A stretch of 64,000 nt of DNA from Fragum whitleyi (Eukaryota > Mollusca > Bivalvia > Cardiida > Cardiidae). Position 1 is the first letter of the stretch. Every line of letters begins with the position of its first letter. The position numbers and the translations under genes are program-made. Shown piece after piece: positions 11,509-22,379 of the stretch. The notes under the pieces were generated by a model that saw nothing but the letters and a program-made list of their open reading frames with translations, made no database searches and had not been told where the DNA came from. The stretch is from assembly GCA_948146395.1 (NCBI GenBank), contig OX411544.1:92801232-92865231 (forward strand), read 5' to 3'.

Positions 11509-12460
11509 GTTATTATCCCCTGCCATTTGGCAAAGTGGATATTATAATGGTCTCCATCTGTCATTCCGTCACTAAACTTGTCTGGAGCATATCTCCTAAT
11601 GTATAAAGCTATCAACTTGAAACTTTAAAGGTTGATAGATCTCATGGAGAAGAAGAGCAGTGCACAAGTACTACAACCCTTACTTGCATAACTTTGAAGT
11701 AATTGCCCTAAGTTATTTGAAATACTAAGATTTTGTCCAGAGCGTATCTCCTAAAGCATAAAAGCTATCAATTTGAAACTTTAAAGGTAAATAGATTCCA
11801 TGGAGGAGAAGTACATTGCACAAGAATAAAAACTCTTGCTTGCATAATTTTGGAGTTATTGCCCTGAGTTATTTTAAATACTTAGATTGTGTCTGGAGCA
11901 TATCTCCTAAAGTATAATAGCTATAAACTTGAAACTATATAGGTGGATAGATCCCATCGAGGAAAAGTGCAGTGCACAAGAACTTCAAATCTTGCTTGCA
12001 TAATTTTGGAGTAATTGCCCTGAGTTATTTAAAATACTTAGATTGTGTCTGGAGCAATTCTCCTAAAGTATAATACCTAACAACTTGAGGAGAAGTGCAG
12101 TGCACAAGAACTTCAACTCTATCATGTGTAATTTTGGGGTAATTGCCCTGAGTTATTTTAAATACTTAGTATTTGTTCTGAGCATTTTCTCCTAAAGTAT
12201 AAAAGCTATCAACTTGAAACTTTATAGGTGGATAGATCTCATGGAGGAGAAGTGCAGTGCACGAGAACTATAACGTTTGCTTGCATTATTTTGGAGTTAT
12301 TACCCTTTGTTAGTTTTGATACTTAGATTTTGTCTGGAGCATATCTCCTAAAGTATAATAGCTATCATCTTGGAACTTTATAGGTGGATAGATCTCATAG
12401 AGGAGAAGTGCAGTGAAGTAGAATTACTACTCTTGCTTGCATAATTTTGGAGTAATTCCC
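11509..12460 (+). mobile_element. Helentron/HINE-like element, family C copy 1
   Basis: It starts ttattatcccctgccatttgg and carries about six units of roughly 155 bp with 'ggagcatatctcctaaagta', 'cttgaaactttataggtgg' and 'aggagaagtgcagtgcac'. The 3' end fades near 12,460 and no hairpin is seen, so it is probably truncated. The better copy of this family is reversed at 35,308-36,275. Confidence 0.55.
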
Positions 12461-12539
12461 CACTAATCTAGCACCATACAAAATAAGAAAGTTGTCTTTT
12501 TACTGGTTTCAGAGTCAGATTTTTGGGACATTTTAACCT

Positions 12540-14410
12540 TTGTTTCTATGTAAAACGGGATTTAGCCAGGCTAAGCTCCAATATGACCCCATTGATATGA
12601 AATGAACAAACTAAGTAGAGGCCCACTAGCTTAAGCTACATACCAATTATTAGGGCTGTTTGACAACTGGTTTCAGAGAAGAAGATTTTTAAGATTTCTT
12701 TTTCCTTGTCAAATGGAATGCCTTTGGGTAGGCCCAAATCAGACCCAAGGGACGTGATATTTACAAACTAAGTAGTGGTCCGCTAAATGAAGTTACATAC
12801 AAAATATAAAAACTGTCTACCCTCTGGTTTCCGAGAAGATTCGCTCTTTGTTTCTATGTAAAACGGGATGTGCCCGACTGGAGCCCAAACATGACCCCAT
12901 GGACATGATTGAACAAACTAGGTAGAGGTCCACTAGATGAACTACATACCCAATATTGGCTTCTGCCATGTGTTCAGGAGAGAAAAGCACTTCCGAACAT
13001 TAGCAAGTGTTTTCCTACTTTCCTTTCCTAAACGGTGTGCTTGATTGGGGTGCTTGTGATTATTGGCTAGCAACATCACGAAGTGACTAGCATAGCAAAG
13101 CTTTATAGATATTATTGAAAATCTTGCTTTTAGTTTTGTCATTTAATCTTCTTAAGGGCGGGATCTATGATAAACAATATTTTTTACTTCATTCTTTAAA
13201 TTTTATTTGTCTTCTGATGGTATTTGAAGGATTAAATTTTCAATAGACTGGTCCTACTGTTTACTCATGTATGAAGCTTTATGAATGTAGTCAGCGGGAC
13301 TAGTCTAAAATTTTCAATCGAGCCACTTTTGTTGCCTTGCAACCGGTCATTTTTGGAAAGCGATTGCGGTGCGTTCGATTTGACTGCTCGCTATAACAAG
13401 AGGACATTGATGGTCCTAGATCACTCACCTGAGTCTGTTTGACCCTTCAATTAAATACTTTGACACTTCAATTAAATAGGCAGATGTCAACAAGAATGTA
13501 ATTTCTACATAATATCAAATACCAAAAAGGATATGCCCAGACACAGCCCTTGTATGAACAAAGGGCATGTAATGAATAAACTTGATGAAATTCAATTTTA
13601 TGAAACTGTTAAAAAAGTCCCTGCCTTCTGGTTTTAGAGAATAAGTTTTTTCAGATTTGCTCCTTGGTGTCCATGTAAAATAGGGCTTAGGGGGCATTCA
13701 GAAAAGAAGATTTTTAAAGATTTTCACTATTTGATTCTAGGTTAAAAAGGTTGCGCCGGGCTGGAGCCCAAATATGATCCCAGGGTCTTGATATGAACAA
13801 ACTTATAAGAGTTCCACTAGATGATGCTACATACTAAATATGAAAGCTGTCTGCGTTCTTGTTTCAGAGAAGAAGACTTTTTATATTTCCTTTTTTTACT
13901 CTTCGTGCTCAGAAGGGTTGCGCCCAGATGGAGCCAATATATGACCCCAGGGTCTTGATATGAACAAACTTGTTAGAGTTCCACTGGATGAAAGCTGTCT
14001 GCGTTCTGGTTTCAGAGAAGAAGACTTTTTATATTTCCTTTTTTAACCCTTCGTGATCAGAAGAGATGGAATGGTTGGGCCTGGATGGAGCCTATATATG
14101 ACCTAAGGGTCTTGATATGAACATATTTGGTAGAGGATGATGCTACATAACAAATATGACAGCTGTCTGCCTTCTGGTTTCATAAGATTGTTGAAGATTT
14201 TTCTTTTTTGTTAAGGGTAAAGGGAAAGGAAAGGGTGGCTTTCATATGTTTGAACAACTTTGGTAGAGCTTGACCCAAGGAACATCCCTGCCAACCTTCA
14301 TCAAGATTGGCCCACGGGTTTAGGAGGAATGTTTCAAGAAATTGTGGACGACGTACAACAGAGTTTGGATGATCAGAATAGCTCACCTTGAGCACTTCGT
14401 TCTCAGGTGA
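12540..14410 (+). repeat. Diverged tandem repeat, about 170-200 bp unit
   Basis: Eight or so units carry 'gaacaaacttggtagagg', 'gctgtctgccttctggtttc' and 'agagaagaagatttttaaag'. The block closes with gctcaccttgagca...tctcaggtgagc, an imperfect hairpin like the 3' ends of the Helentron-like families. No coding. Confidence 0.55.
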
Positions 14411-14469
14411 GCTAAAAATGGGGGAGTAAAATTTGGATGGGTTCAGTGCTCACAGGTTTAGGAGGAGCT

Positions 14470-15930
14470 GATGCGCCCTTTGTTTTTATTTTTTGCTGGT
14501 CAAAAATTTAAGTTTTTTTATTTTATTTTCAAATGTTTTTTCCAAATTGAAACTTATTTAAGAAGCTTTGAGAAGTGGGGCTGAATTAGAGCCTGAAATC
14601 TTTGAAGGACATCTCCTGAACTTCTAAGCAGATTTCAATGAAACTCTATCAGAATGTTCCTTTTGGTGACCCTGTCCAAAAAATTGCTCTCGAAATTTTG
14701 ATTTGCCCATAAATATGGGTATGGTAAGGGGAGGGGGGGGGGGGCTTATTTTGAGCCCGAAATTTTCTAACAACATCTGCACCACTGGACCAATTTCAAT
14801 GAAACCTTACTAGAATGTTCCTTGGGTGACCCTTTCCCAAAATTCCTCGAAAATTTGATTGGCCTATAAATATGGGCAGCGCAGGGCTTCTTTTGAGCCC
14901 AAAATCTTTGAAAGACATCTCCTCCTGAATCTAATGTTTTAATGAGATCGAGTAAAGGGATGCAGGTACATGGTGATTGAGTATTTTAGTGCAATGTGGC
15001 CAGATCCAGTTAATAATTATAAAATGGTCAAAAGATATTTCAAAGTTTTTTTTCCATTGAAAGAAAGCTTTATCTCATGAAAGTCTATCAGCATCATCTA
15101 GTGGACCTCTACCGTGTTTGTTCATATCATGATATCATATTAAGGTTCCACCTTGGCGCCACTGTTTTACATGGAAACAAAAGGCAAAAAACCTCAAAAC
15201 AATTCTTCGCTTTAACCGGAAGGCAGACCACCATCATGTTTTGCATATTACATCACCTAATTGACCTTTGTCAAGTTTGTTCCGATTATGCCCCTAGGCT
15301 CCGTTCGTGCATATTCCTTTTTTATAATCTATTTCCCTGAAACTAGAAGATAGGCTTCCAGAAATTTGGTGTTAAGCTTCATTTAATTAACTTATTTGAA
15401 TTTAGTTCATTGCATGTTCTTAGGATTATATACTTTGGCTCAACCATGTCATTTTAGCTCACCTGAGCAAAAAAGTGCCCAATGTGAGCTTTTATGATCG
15501 GATGCTGTCCAGCGTCTTGTGTCCGTCACCAACTTTACCTTGTGTCTCACTAGAGGCCAAAATTTTGGCCCTTGAACATGTCTTGAAACTTGTCCATCTC
15601 AAGTCTCAAAAATTGCCAAGTGTGGTAAAATTTGAGGTAAAGGGGCCGAATTTTAGAAAAGCCCTTGTATGCATTCTAGAGGCCACATGCTTGGCTTAAA
15701 TTGCTTGAACCTTTGTCAGATTGTCTCGGTTGAGTTCAAAAAAATGTTCAAGTGGGGTCTTAAATGAGGTAAATTTGTCAAATTTAAGAAACTCGTTGTG
15801 TGCACTCTGATCACCAGTTTTGAAAGTGGAATATCCGAAATAAAAATAATCAACAACAAATTTCAAGAGATAAGAATTCAGAAGCTTATTCTTACAATCT
15901 GCCTTTAAAAGGATACTCAAGTGCCCAAAG
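14470..15930 (+). repeat. Further diverged repeats
   Basis: From 14,580 to 14,940 there are units with 'gaatgttccttgggtgaccc'. At about 15,454 a new repeat opens with tttagctcacctgagc, continuing to around 15,930 with 'ttcaagtggggtc' words. No exon borders are convincing. Confidence 0.4.
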
Positions 15931-16096
15931 TGAGAAATGGTTCGGAAGGGAAGAAATATTGTGCTATTGTGATCGAAATATTCCCGATTTCAATCTTCCT
16001 GTCTTCCTTCCTAATTCTAAGATCAATTATTTCAATATGTATCATTGACCTTATTATTTTATCTTTCGTGAATAAATGATAACCTTAAAACCAAAG

Positions 16097-17398
16097 CTAG
16101 AACCGTCGCAAAGCGGACTAATTCCCCTCTCGTCCCAGTACTTTGCACAGAATAAATTACACCAGAAGCTGTGTACAAATAAAAAAGAGCACTTCATGGG
16201 TTATTGGGCAATTATCGATCTATTATTCTAGGTCACTTCGTTCTTGAGTAAAAGATCGAAAATGGTTTCAGAACAAAGCTTAATTGTTAACTTAACCTTT
16301 GACCTTTTGAAGCAAAAACGTCAGTCAAAACCAATAGGGCACACCCTTGAGTCATGGACGGCTACTGAATGAAGTTTCATGATTCTAGGTCACGTGGTTC
16401 TTAGAGAGTTAGAGTGCGGAAACGATTGTGAAATTGAATTTTATCCCCGTGTCCTTAAATCAATACATGACACTTCCATGTGCCATGGGTAACAATTGTT
16501 TAAAGTTTCTTTATTACGGTGGCATAGAGGTGACATTTACATTTTTTTTATTTACCCTGATAAAAAATTAATTTTGAAAAAATATGGGATTTTCGTTTTT
16601 TCAAGGTTTTTTTCATAGAATAATAAAAAAAGCTAAAAACAAAATCCTCGTTCAAGTTTTTTTTTATAAACTCATTGATTAAAAAAAAATGCGAAAATCA
16701 ATTTGGTTTTTCAAGTTTTATTCTATTGAATCATAAAAAATGCAAAAAACAAAATCCTCGTTTTACAAGTTTTTTTTATAAACTCATTGATTTAAAAAAA
16801 TGCGAAAATCAATTTCGTTTTTCAAGTTTTGTTCTATTGAATAAAAAAATTGCAAAAAACGAAAACTTAAGTCCTGAGCACGCGTTAATTTGACCAATCA
16901 AGATCTACCACTAAGTCGTGAGCACGACTTAATTATCCAACAAGAACTGCCGATGCCTATTTTCGTTTTTCGCATTTTTTTTATTCTACAAAAGAAAACT
17001 TGTAAAACGAAAGTTGTGGATTTTGTTTTTTGCATTTTCTTTTTTTCTTAATTAGTAATAAAAAAAAACTCGTAAAACGAAAATCAAGAGTTTTGTTTTT
17101 CGCACTTTTTTTTATTCCTTAAAAAAAACCTTGTAAAACGAAAATCGAGGATTTTGTTTTTCGCATTTTATTTTTATTCTTTAAAAAATAACTTAAAAAA
17201 CGAAAATCCTAGAAAATAAAAAAATGTGCAAATGTCACCTCTATGCCACCGCACTTTATTCTAGGTCGGTTGGTTCTTGAGTTGGAGCCTGAAAACGAAA
17301 AAGTTTAATAGACGGAAGATCGGACGAATGGAAGGACAGACATACAGCACATTATAAAACCAATTTACCCAATCCACATCGTTGTAGCAGTATATTAT
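16097..17398 (-). mobile_element. Helentron-like family B copy, reversed and interrupted
   Basis: Read on the minus strand the 3' end is tttgcgacggttCTAG followed by C and T's, homologous to the end at 11,482. Tandem-unit words (ctaggtcac, ttcttgagt) and a degraded GTCCTTCC microsatellite lead to the 5' end near 17,398. The foldback element 16,515-17,253 has inserted inside one unit. Confidence 0.55.
16515..17253. mobile_element. 739-bp foldback element with 6-bp target duplication
   Basis: The ends match as inverted repeats: TACGGTGGCATAGAGGTGAC on the left and the complement GTCACCTCTATGCCACCGCA on the right. The interior is almost entirely inverted low-complexity repeats ('cgaaaatcgaggattttgt' and complements), so the whole element can fold on itself. 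CTTTAT flanks it on both sides (16,509-16,514 and 17,254-17,259). It resembles foldback-type DNA transposons. The open frames inside are Lys/Asn/Phe-rich by-products of the repeat. Confidence 0.75.
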
Positions 17399-17602
17399 AT
17401 CCTGTTGATTTGGACGTCCCTTTAAAAAACATTATATATAGAAAAAATATTATAGACCATTACATCTTTTCTAAAACTTAAAAGTCTTTCATGGAACTTA
17501 TAGCCAGTAATAGACTGGTAATACTGTCGACTCATGTATGAAGCATTTTTGACAGTAAGACCAGTCTTAGCCCATTAAAGCCATTAAGCAACGAAAAAAT
17601 AG

Positions 17603-17862
17603 TTCAGGACCTAGTTTATAGAATTTTCCTAATTCTCAATTCAAAATTCTCTCGATTTTCAAATTGAGATTAAAGCCATAATTCTACTTAAGTACTCATT
17701 TTGATGTACATGTATTAACATAAAAGATAAATATTAATAAGTTGTTTTAAATAACAACTTGTAAATATTATCTTTTATTTTCATACATTTTTTAAATTTA
17801 AAATTTAGAAAATTCTCAGTTGACCGTGAAAAAACTTTTAAATTTGTAACATCAGGCCCTGA
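17603..17862. mobile_element. TIR element M8, copy 1
   Basis: The arms begin near caggacct and end tcaggccctg, with the Asn-rich inner palindrome 'taataagttgttttaaataacaactt'. A cleaner copy is at 53,110-53,344. Its central hairpin also occurs alone at about 37,305-37,365. Confidence 0.6.
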
Positions 17863-18778
17863 AACTTGAAACTTTTACTTTCAGGTGAGCGATATAGGAT
17901 CATCATAGCTATCTTGTTAAAATTTCAAACTAAAGCAAGACCCTTCGCTGGTATACCCATATTTAGGGCCAATCAAAACTTCATTCATATATATAAGGTT
18001 TCGGAGGAAATATTCAAGTCTCATTTTATTTATTTTCATTTAATCAACCTAGTGGTTTGGTAGAACCAGCTTTAAACATTTTAAAGTAAAAAAATGCCTA
18101 CATTTCATAGCCAATATTTAGGGGGGGAATAAGTAATGGTTGTCGAATTCGCTCATGTCAAGTTTTATTGAAATTTGCCTATTGTTTTGAGAGGTGAAAA
18201 GATTCGAAGATTTTGAAGTAAATATTAGTCCCACCTTGCCACGACCATAATTGAGTGTCATTTAAATAATTATTTAAGTTATGGGACATTAAAAGAACGT
18301 TCGTGTCTAGTTGTGTTGCATTTTGCAAAACTGTCATGAATCAGATGATTTTTTAAAAGTTTTTTTAAGTGAAAAAAAGCCCATCCCTACCAAACCCTTT
18401 TTTGAGGGGAAAATCAATTCGTTTTAAACATTTAAGTAATTTGTCGCACAGAAAAATGCCTTGTGTTTCGTTCAATTCGACCTTTTGGTTTGGGAGGCGA
18501 ACAAGAATTTTAAAGATTTTAAAAAGAAATAAGCTCATCCCTGCCACGCCCTTTTTTGTTGAAAGCGGCTTTAAACTCCGTTTAATCAATCATTCATTAA
18601 AAACACTGACTCAAACCACTCAATAACGCTCATATATCACTAAAAATACAAGTTCTATACCTTCTTCCAAAATGAATATAGCTAGAAAAAAATGGCGATT
18701 TAACAAACATGTTTCAAATAATATACTTATAAGCGTCTGATTAGCTCTTGTAGAAATATGAAGCTTATTAAAGACTAT

Positions 18779-18965
18779 CTATGCATATCTTATTATAGAG
18801 AGATAATGAATATCGCTTATTTTGTTCATTCGGAACAAAATTAGCGATATTGGATTACCCCCCTTTACTTTCATTCAAAACTCACTCATCTCGCTCATTC
18901 AATTTCATTCCAAAAAAATTCACATCGTCAATTTCACGATGTTGTAAACTATACTATTTTGCAAT
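18779..18965. mobile_element. Partial TIR element M4
   Basis: It carries the M4 centre (atatcgc...gcgatattggattaccccc) and its right arm ending gtcaatttcacgatgttg. The left arm is missing or too diverged. Confidence 0.5.
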
Positions 18966-19222
18966 AACCGCCTCAATCGATTAACATATTTAGGCCTTTG
19001 GACACTAAGTGCTCAGAGCTTATTGGACAAGTAGCATGCTTCTACACGGGTTTGAAATAGTACGAATGAACTTAGTCTTTTGAATGACACACTTTTATTT
19101 GTACATAAACAGCTTAAAGCCACATCACAGAATGTACAATTAAACAAATGAAACGATGTTTACACTTAATGTAGTGGACCCGTAATAGCTCAGCGACATT
19201 TTGGACCACATGACCTTTCACA

Positions 19223-19277
19223 ATGTTAACAGAGGTTTCCTAATGAAAATCATTAGGAAACCTCGGCTAACACTGTT
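19223..19277. repeat. Hairpin
   Basis: The core gaggtttcctaatg / cattaggaaacctc (19,232-19,264) is a perfect inverted repeat, extended outward by aatgttaac / taacactgtt. Confidence 0.7.
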
Positions 19278-19556
19278 AAAGTTTATATCTTCCAAAAAGT
19301 TACAGAACTATTCCGGTTCCACTACCTTAAAATCGATAAGAGATATCATTTTTCAGATGCCCCTCCACTTGTCTTCTATAATAAACAGCCAACTGAGATT
19401 TCGTTGTTTGGGATCACACTTTCTATGACGCAATCGTGTGATTTAACGCACGTTCTTGCAGTCTTTTTGTCATCTGACCAAAGAAATGTTTTAAACGTAC
19501 ATAAATGTTGTTTGTATAGGAAAAAGAGTTTGATACTAGATTTTGTTACGTACTAG

Positions 19557-19799
19557 GGATCCGTTTTACTAAACTTCTTACGAAAAGAATTATCGTAAGT
19601 CAAAATCACAAATCGTACCTGGTGTTTTCATATATAGTCATATTCTGCTTTGCAATACCTCATTGGGATCGTCTTTTGGAGACAATTCCAATGTGATAAT
19701 GCATGGCAGAATTTCATATTTATTTACTACTGTAGAAGCAACTTTAATTTTTGACTTACGCAGAAAAATGATCGCAAGATGTTTAGTAAAATGGGCCCA
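19557..19799. mobile_element. TIR element M6, copy 1
   Basis: The ends are inverted: ggatccgttttactaaac on the left and gtttagtaaaatgggcccaa on the right, with an inner inverted pair (cattctgctttgcaatacctc / catggcagaattt). A second copy is at 60,279-60,512. An unrelated inverted repeat follows at 19,817-19,876 (agaaaagttatcaag / cttgataacatttct). Confidence 0.7.
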
Positions 19800-19879
19800 A
19801 TCTGATCTAAACATCTTCTAGACTAGAAAAGTTATCAAGCTCGCCAAGGCTCACTTGATAACATTTCTATTCTAGACGA

Positions 19880-21090
19880 GGTAAAGGTTAATTTGACTCA
19901 AACAAAATATCATGACGGAATGAACGGAAGCTGTGTATCAACTTTATACATTTTCAGTGGTTTTGCGTTGGTGATCTACTAATATTTCTGGATCATCTAC
20001 AGAAATGTATGGAAGAAACCGTTGCAGGAAAAGGTGTTTAAGAAATCAAAGCACAGGGCGAACAATGGCTTCAAATATAGATCTGAAATGCTACTTACAC
20101 TTCGATTAATATCGATATCAAAATTTCTATTAATGGCTCTTCTACCTTAATGTTTACGTTAAAACGGCTTTGACAACATTTTTTAACTAGGTGAATTTTC
20201 CCAGTTTCGGACATACGAGAGCGGTTTTCGATAGCAACTTAGCCCCTCAAAACTTTTATCTTAGAACTACGTATTACAAACAAGACCCAGTGCGTCAGAT
20301 GGCAAGTCAAAGTAAAAACAGTAGACATCAAATAAATAATCCCTGTAGAATCTGTTTTCTGTTTATTCATTTGGTTTTTCTTTGAAGGACAATTGTATTG
20401 AAACCCCACGATGTTTGTTGGCACAAAACCTATTAAATTGAGTGTAAAACTTATCCAAGAATTATAACGTTTTTTCCAACAAATCGAAGTTTTGTGAACT
20501 GAATGTAATAAAGAGGGAGAAACACTGGGGGAAAAATAGAAATTGCTTCGCTCTGTTTCTAAATGTTTTCTACACTATTTTCCAGTCTCTTTTCAAAGCG
20601 ATTTTAATTGACTGGTGAAATTCTTTATATTTTGATTGGCCAAAATTGTACGTATGGCCTTGGTAAAACATCAGAAATAACCAAGTGACGTTAATTAAGC
20701 AGGTTTTCTAGTTTTCCTATTTTACCCCGATTTGCACATGCACTTACGTTGACCTACGTGCAAAGCGGGGTATAATTTGAAAGCTGTTTATACCGTTTTG
20801 AAATCCTGAACGCATGGCTGGATAATGGATCAAATAATTTCGCAAATTTAAGACAAGCATTCTGGCACAGAATAAGCATTATAGTGAAATTGCAACGTGA
20901 AGTTTAACACACAGAGGTCTAATGTTATTAGGCAAGTAACGATTGCGTATTTTGAATTAACCGTCTTTAAACACAAAAATTTGTTATGGAGTGTAGAGGA
21001 AGTATTGTGCAGTGAAAATTAAACAGTACTTAAAAGCAGGATAAAAACAATGTGTATTTCCCTTTTGAAAAAATGTTAATGAAAATACAA
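19880..21090. other. Unannotated stretch
   Basis: I see no exon, repeat end or RNA gene here. A possible short minus-strand exon at about 20,097-20,150 was judged too weak. Confidence 0.4.
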
Positions 21091-21091
21091 A

Positions 21092-21349
21092 ATGAGCCTG
21101 TGCGTGAAATTTCCAACAATTTAACACCGGCACGAGATGCAAACATTTAGTAGCCCGAACAGTTACATCATGTTACATGATGCGATTAGACTACATAGGA
21201 TTACATATCTGTCTAGAGATACTTTAAGACCTTATCTATCTACAAATCGCATAGTGAAGACTCTGGTTAAACTGTGCAGGTGCACAGACTGGTCAGAGCC
21301 TTTACTTTGCGCAAGTAAAAATTGTTGGAAATGTCACACAAAGGCTCAA
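21092..21349. mobile_element. TIR element M2, copy 2
   Basis: The ends atgagcctgtgcgtgaaatt and aatgtcacacaaaggctcaa match the copy at 4,785; the inner palindrome agactctggttaaactgtgc is kept. It lies just beyond the presumed 3' end of the SMOC-like gene. Confidence 0.75.
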
Positions 21350-21878
21350 ATAATATTCAGTCTTTTTCTCTTCATGTTTTCAGACTTTTTTGTATTGACA
21401 AAGCGGAGCTATATAAACGTTTGTAGACTCAATGCAGTATGAAGTTGGATTTGGGAAGGCAATAGATTCTATGAATGTATAAAATACCGTTGCGGTAATC
21501 GTGTACGTAAAGTTCACAAAAGCCTTTTTCTTTTTTGTCCCAAAGGAACGGGAATTATGGACTCGTTTGCATAAAATATGGATATAATGAAGTTATTCAT
21601 AATCAACATTACTCCATCCTAGCATGAATTCAAAAAGTGTTGTACAATGTACTTGGTGAATACAGAACTTGGACAAAATTCACAATGAGCAAAATCTTGT
21701 ATATTTCTGCAACGATTTTATGAAGTTTTTTCATCAAACAAACACATTCCCGGAACAGTTACTCCTAAATTTGAAAATAATCCGTGTTCTAACATAAAAC
21801 ACAGGGGCTAACATATAACCATTACTATTCTGTAAGTCGCTGCGAAATAACATAAACTTTCCAGTCAAGTAACGCATC

Positions 21879-21884
21879 TTTATT
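21879..21884 (-). terminator. Candidate polyadenylation signal for the SMOC-like gene
   Basis: AATAAA on the minus strand lies about 415 nt beyond the stop codon at 22,300-22,302. I noticed no nearer canonical hexamer, but this is assigned by position only. Confidence 0.4.
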
Positions 21885-22299
21885 TCTTATGTATTTTTCG
21901 TAAGGTTGTAGCCATTTCTGATAGTCCGTTTCTATCTTAGACAGAATAGAGAACACTGACTTCAAGTCTTAATCCATTCAAGATATTGTTTTCATCAAGA
22001 AACAAAACTGCATCCTAATTTGCCATATTTGCTCTTAAACCGGGAATCATGCTATGTGTCTGATATTTTGCTTGTGGACAACTATGTAGAAGCAACACTT
22101 TAGTATCATGTTAAATATAATATTATAATACAACGTCTCCACAATCTATCCACATATACATCACCTTATCCCCGTTATTTGTCGAACGAACACTTCATGG
22201 AAACAAAGTTTGTGAGCTCCGTACCATATATCACTATGGTTATTGTTAATGGAGCCTTCTCCATGTGTTGGTTTAACACTGATTGGCACTGTTACATGT

Positions 22300-22379
22300 T
22301 TAATTATCTCTTAAGTACTTATCAAATGGATTTGTTCCAACTCGTTTGTTATTGACGGGTTTGTTTATAGTTGCACTTC
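22300..22379 (-). CDS. SMOC-like gene: last coding exon, basic C-terminal tail
   Basis: A strong acceptor (tttttctttctttccag) precedes 80 nt. It completes the AGA codon begun in the EF-hand exon at 25,592, adds 25 residues including NKRVGTNPFDKYLRDN, and stops with TAA at 22,300-22,302. SMOCs end in a short basic tail after the EC domain, and the position and phase (1) fit that. No other frame is open. Confidence 0.85.

Noticed and set aside
16675..16893. Lys/Asn/Phe-rich repeated peptide
   Set aside because: By-product of the foldback element's inverted low-complexity repeats.
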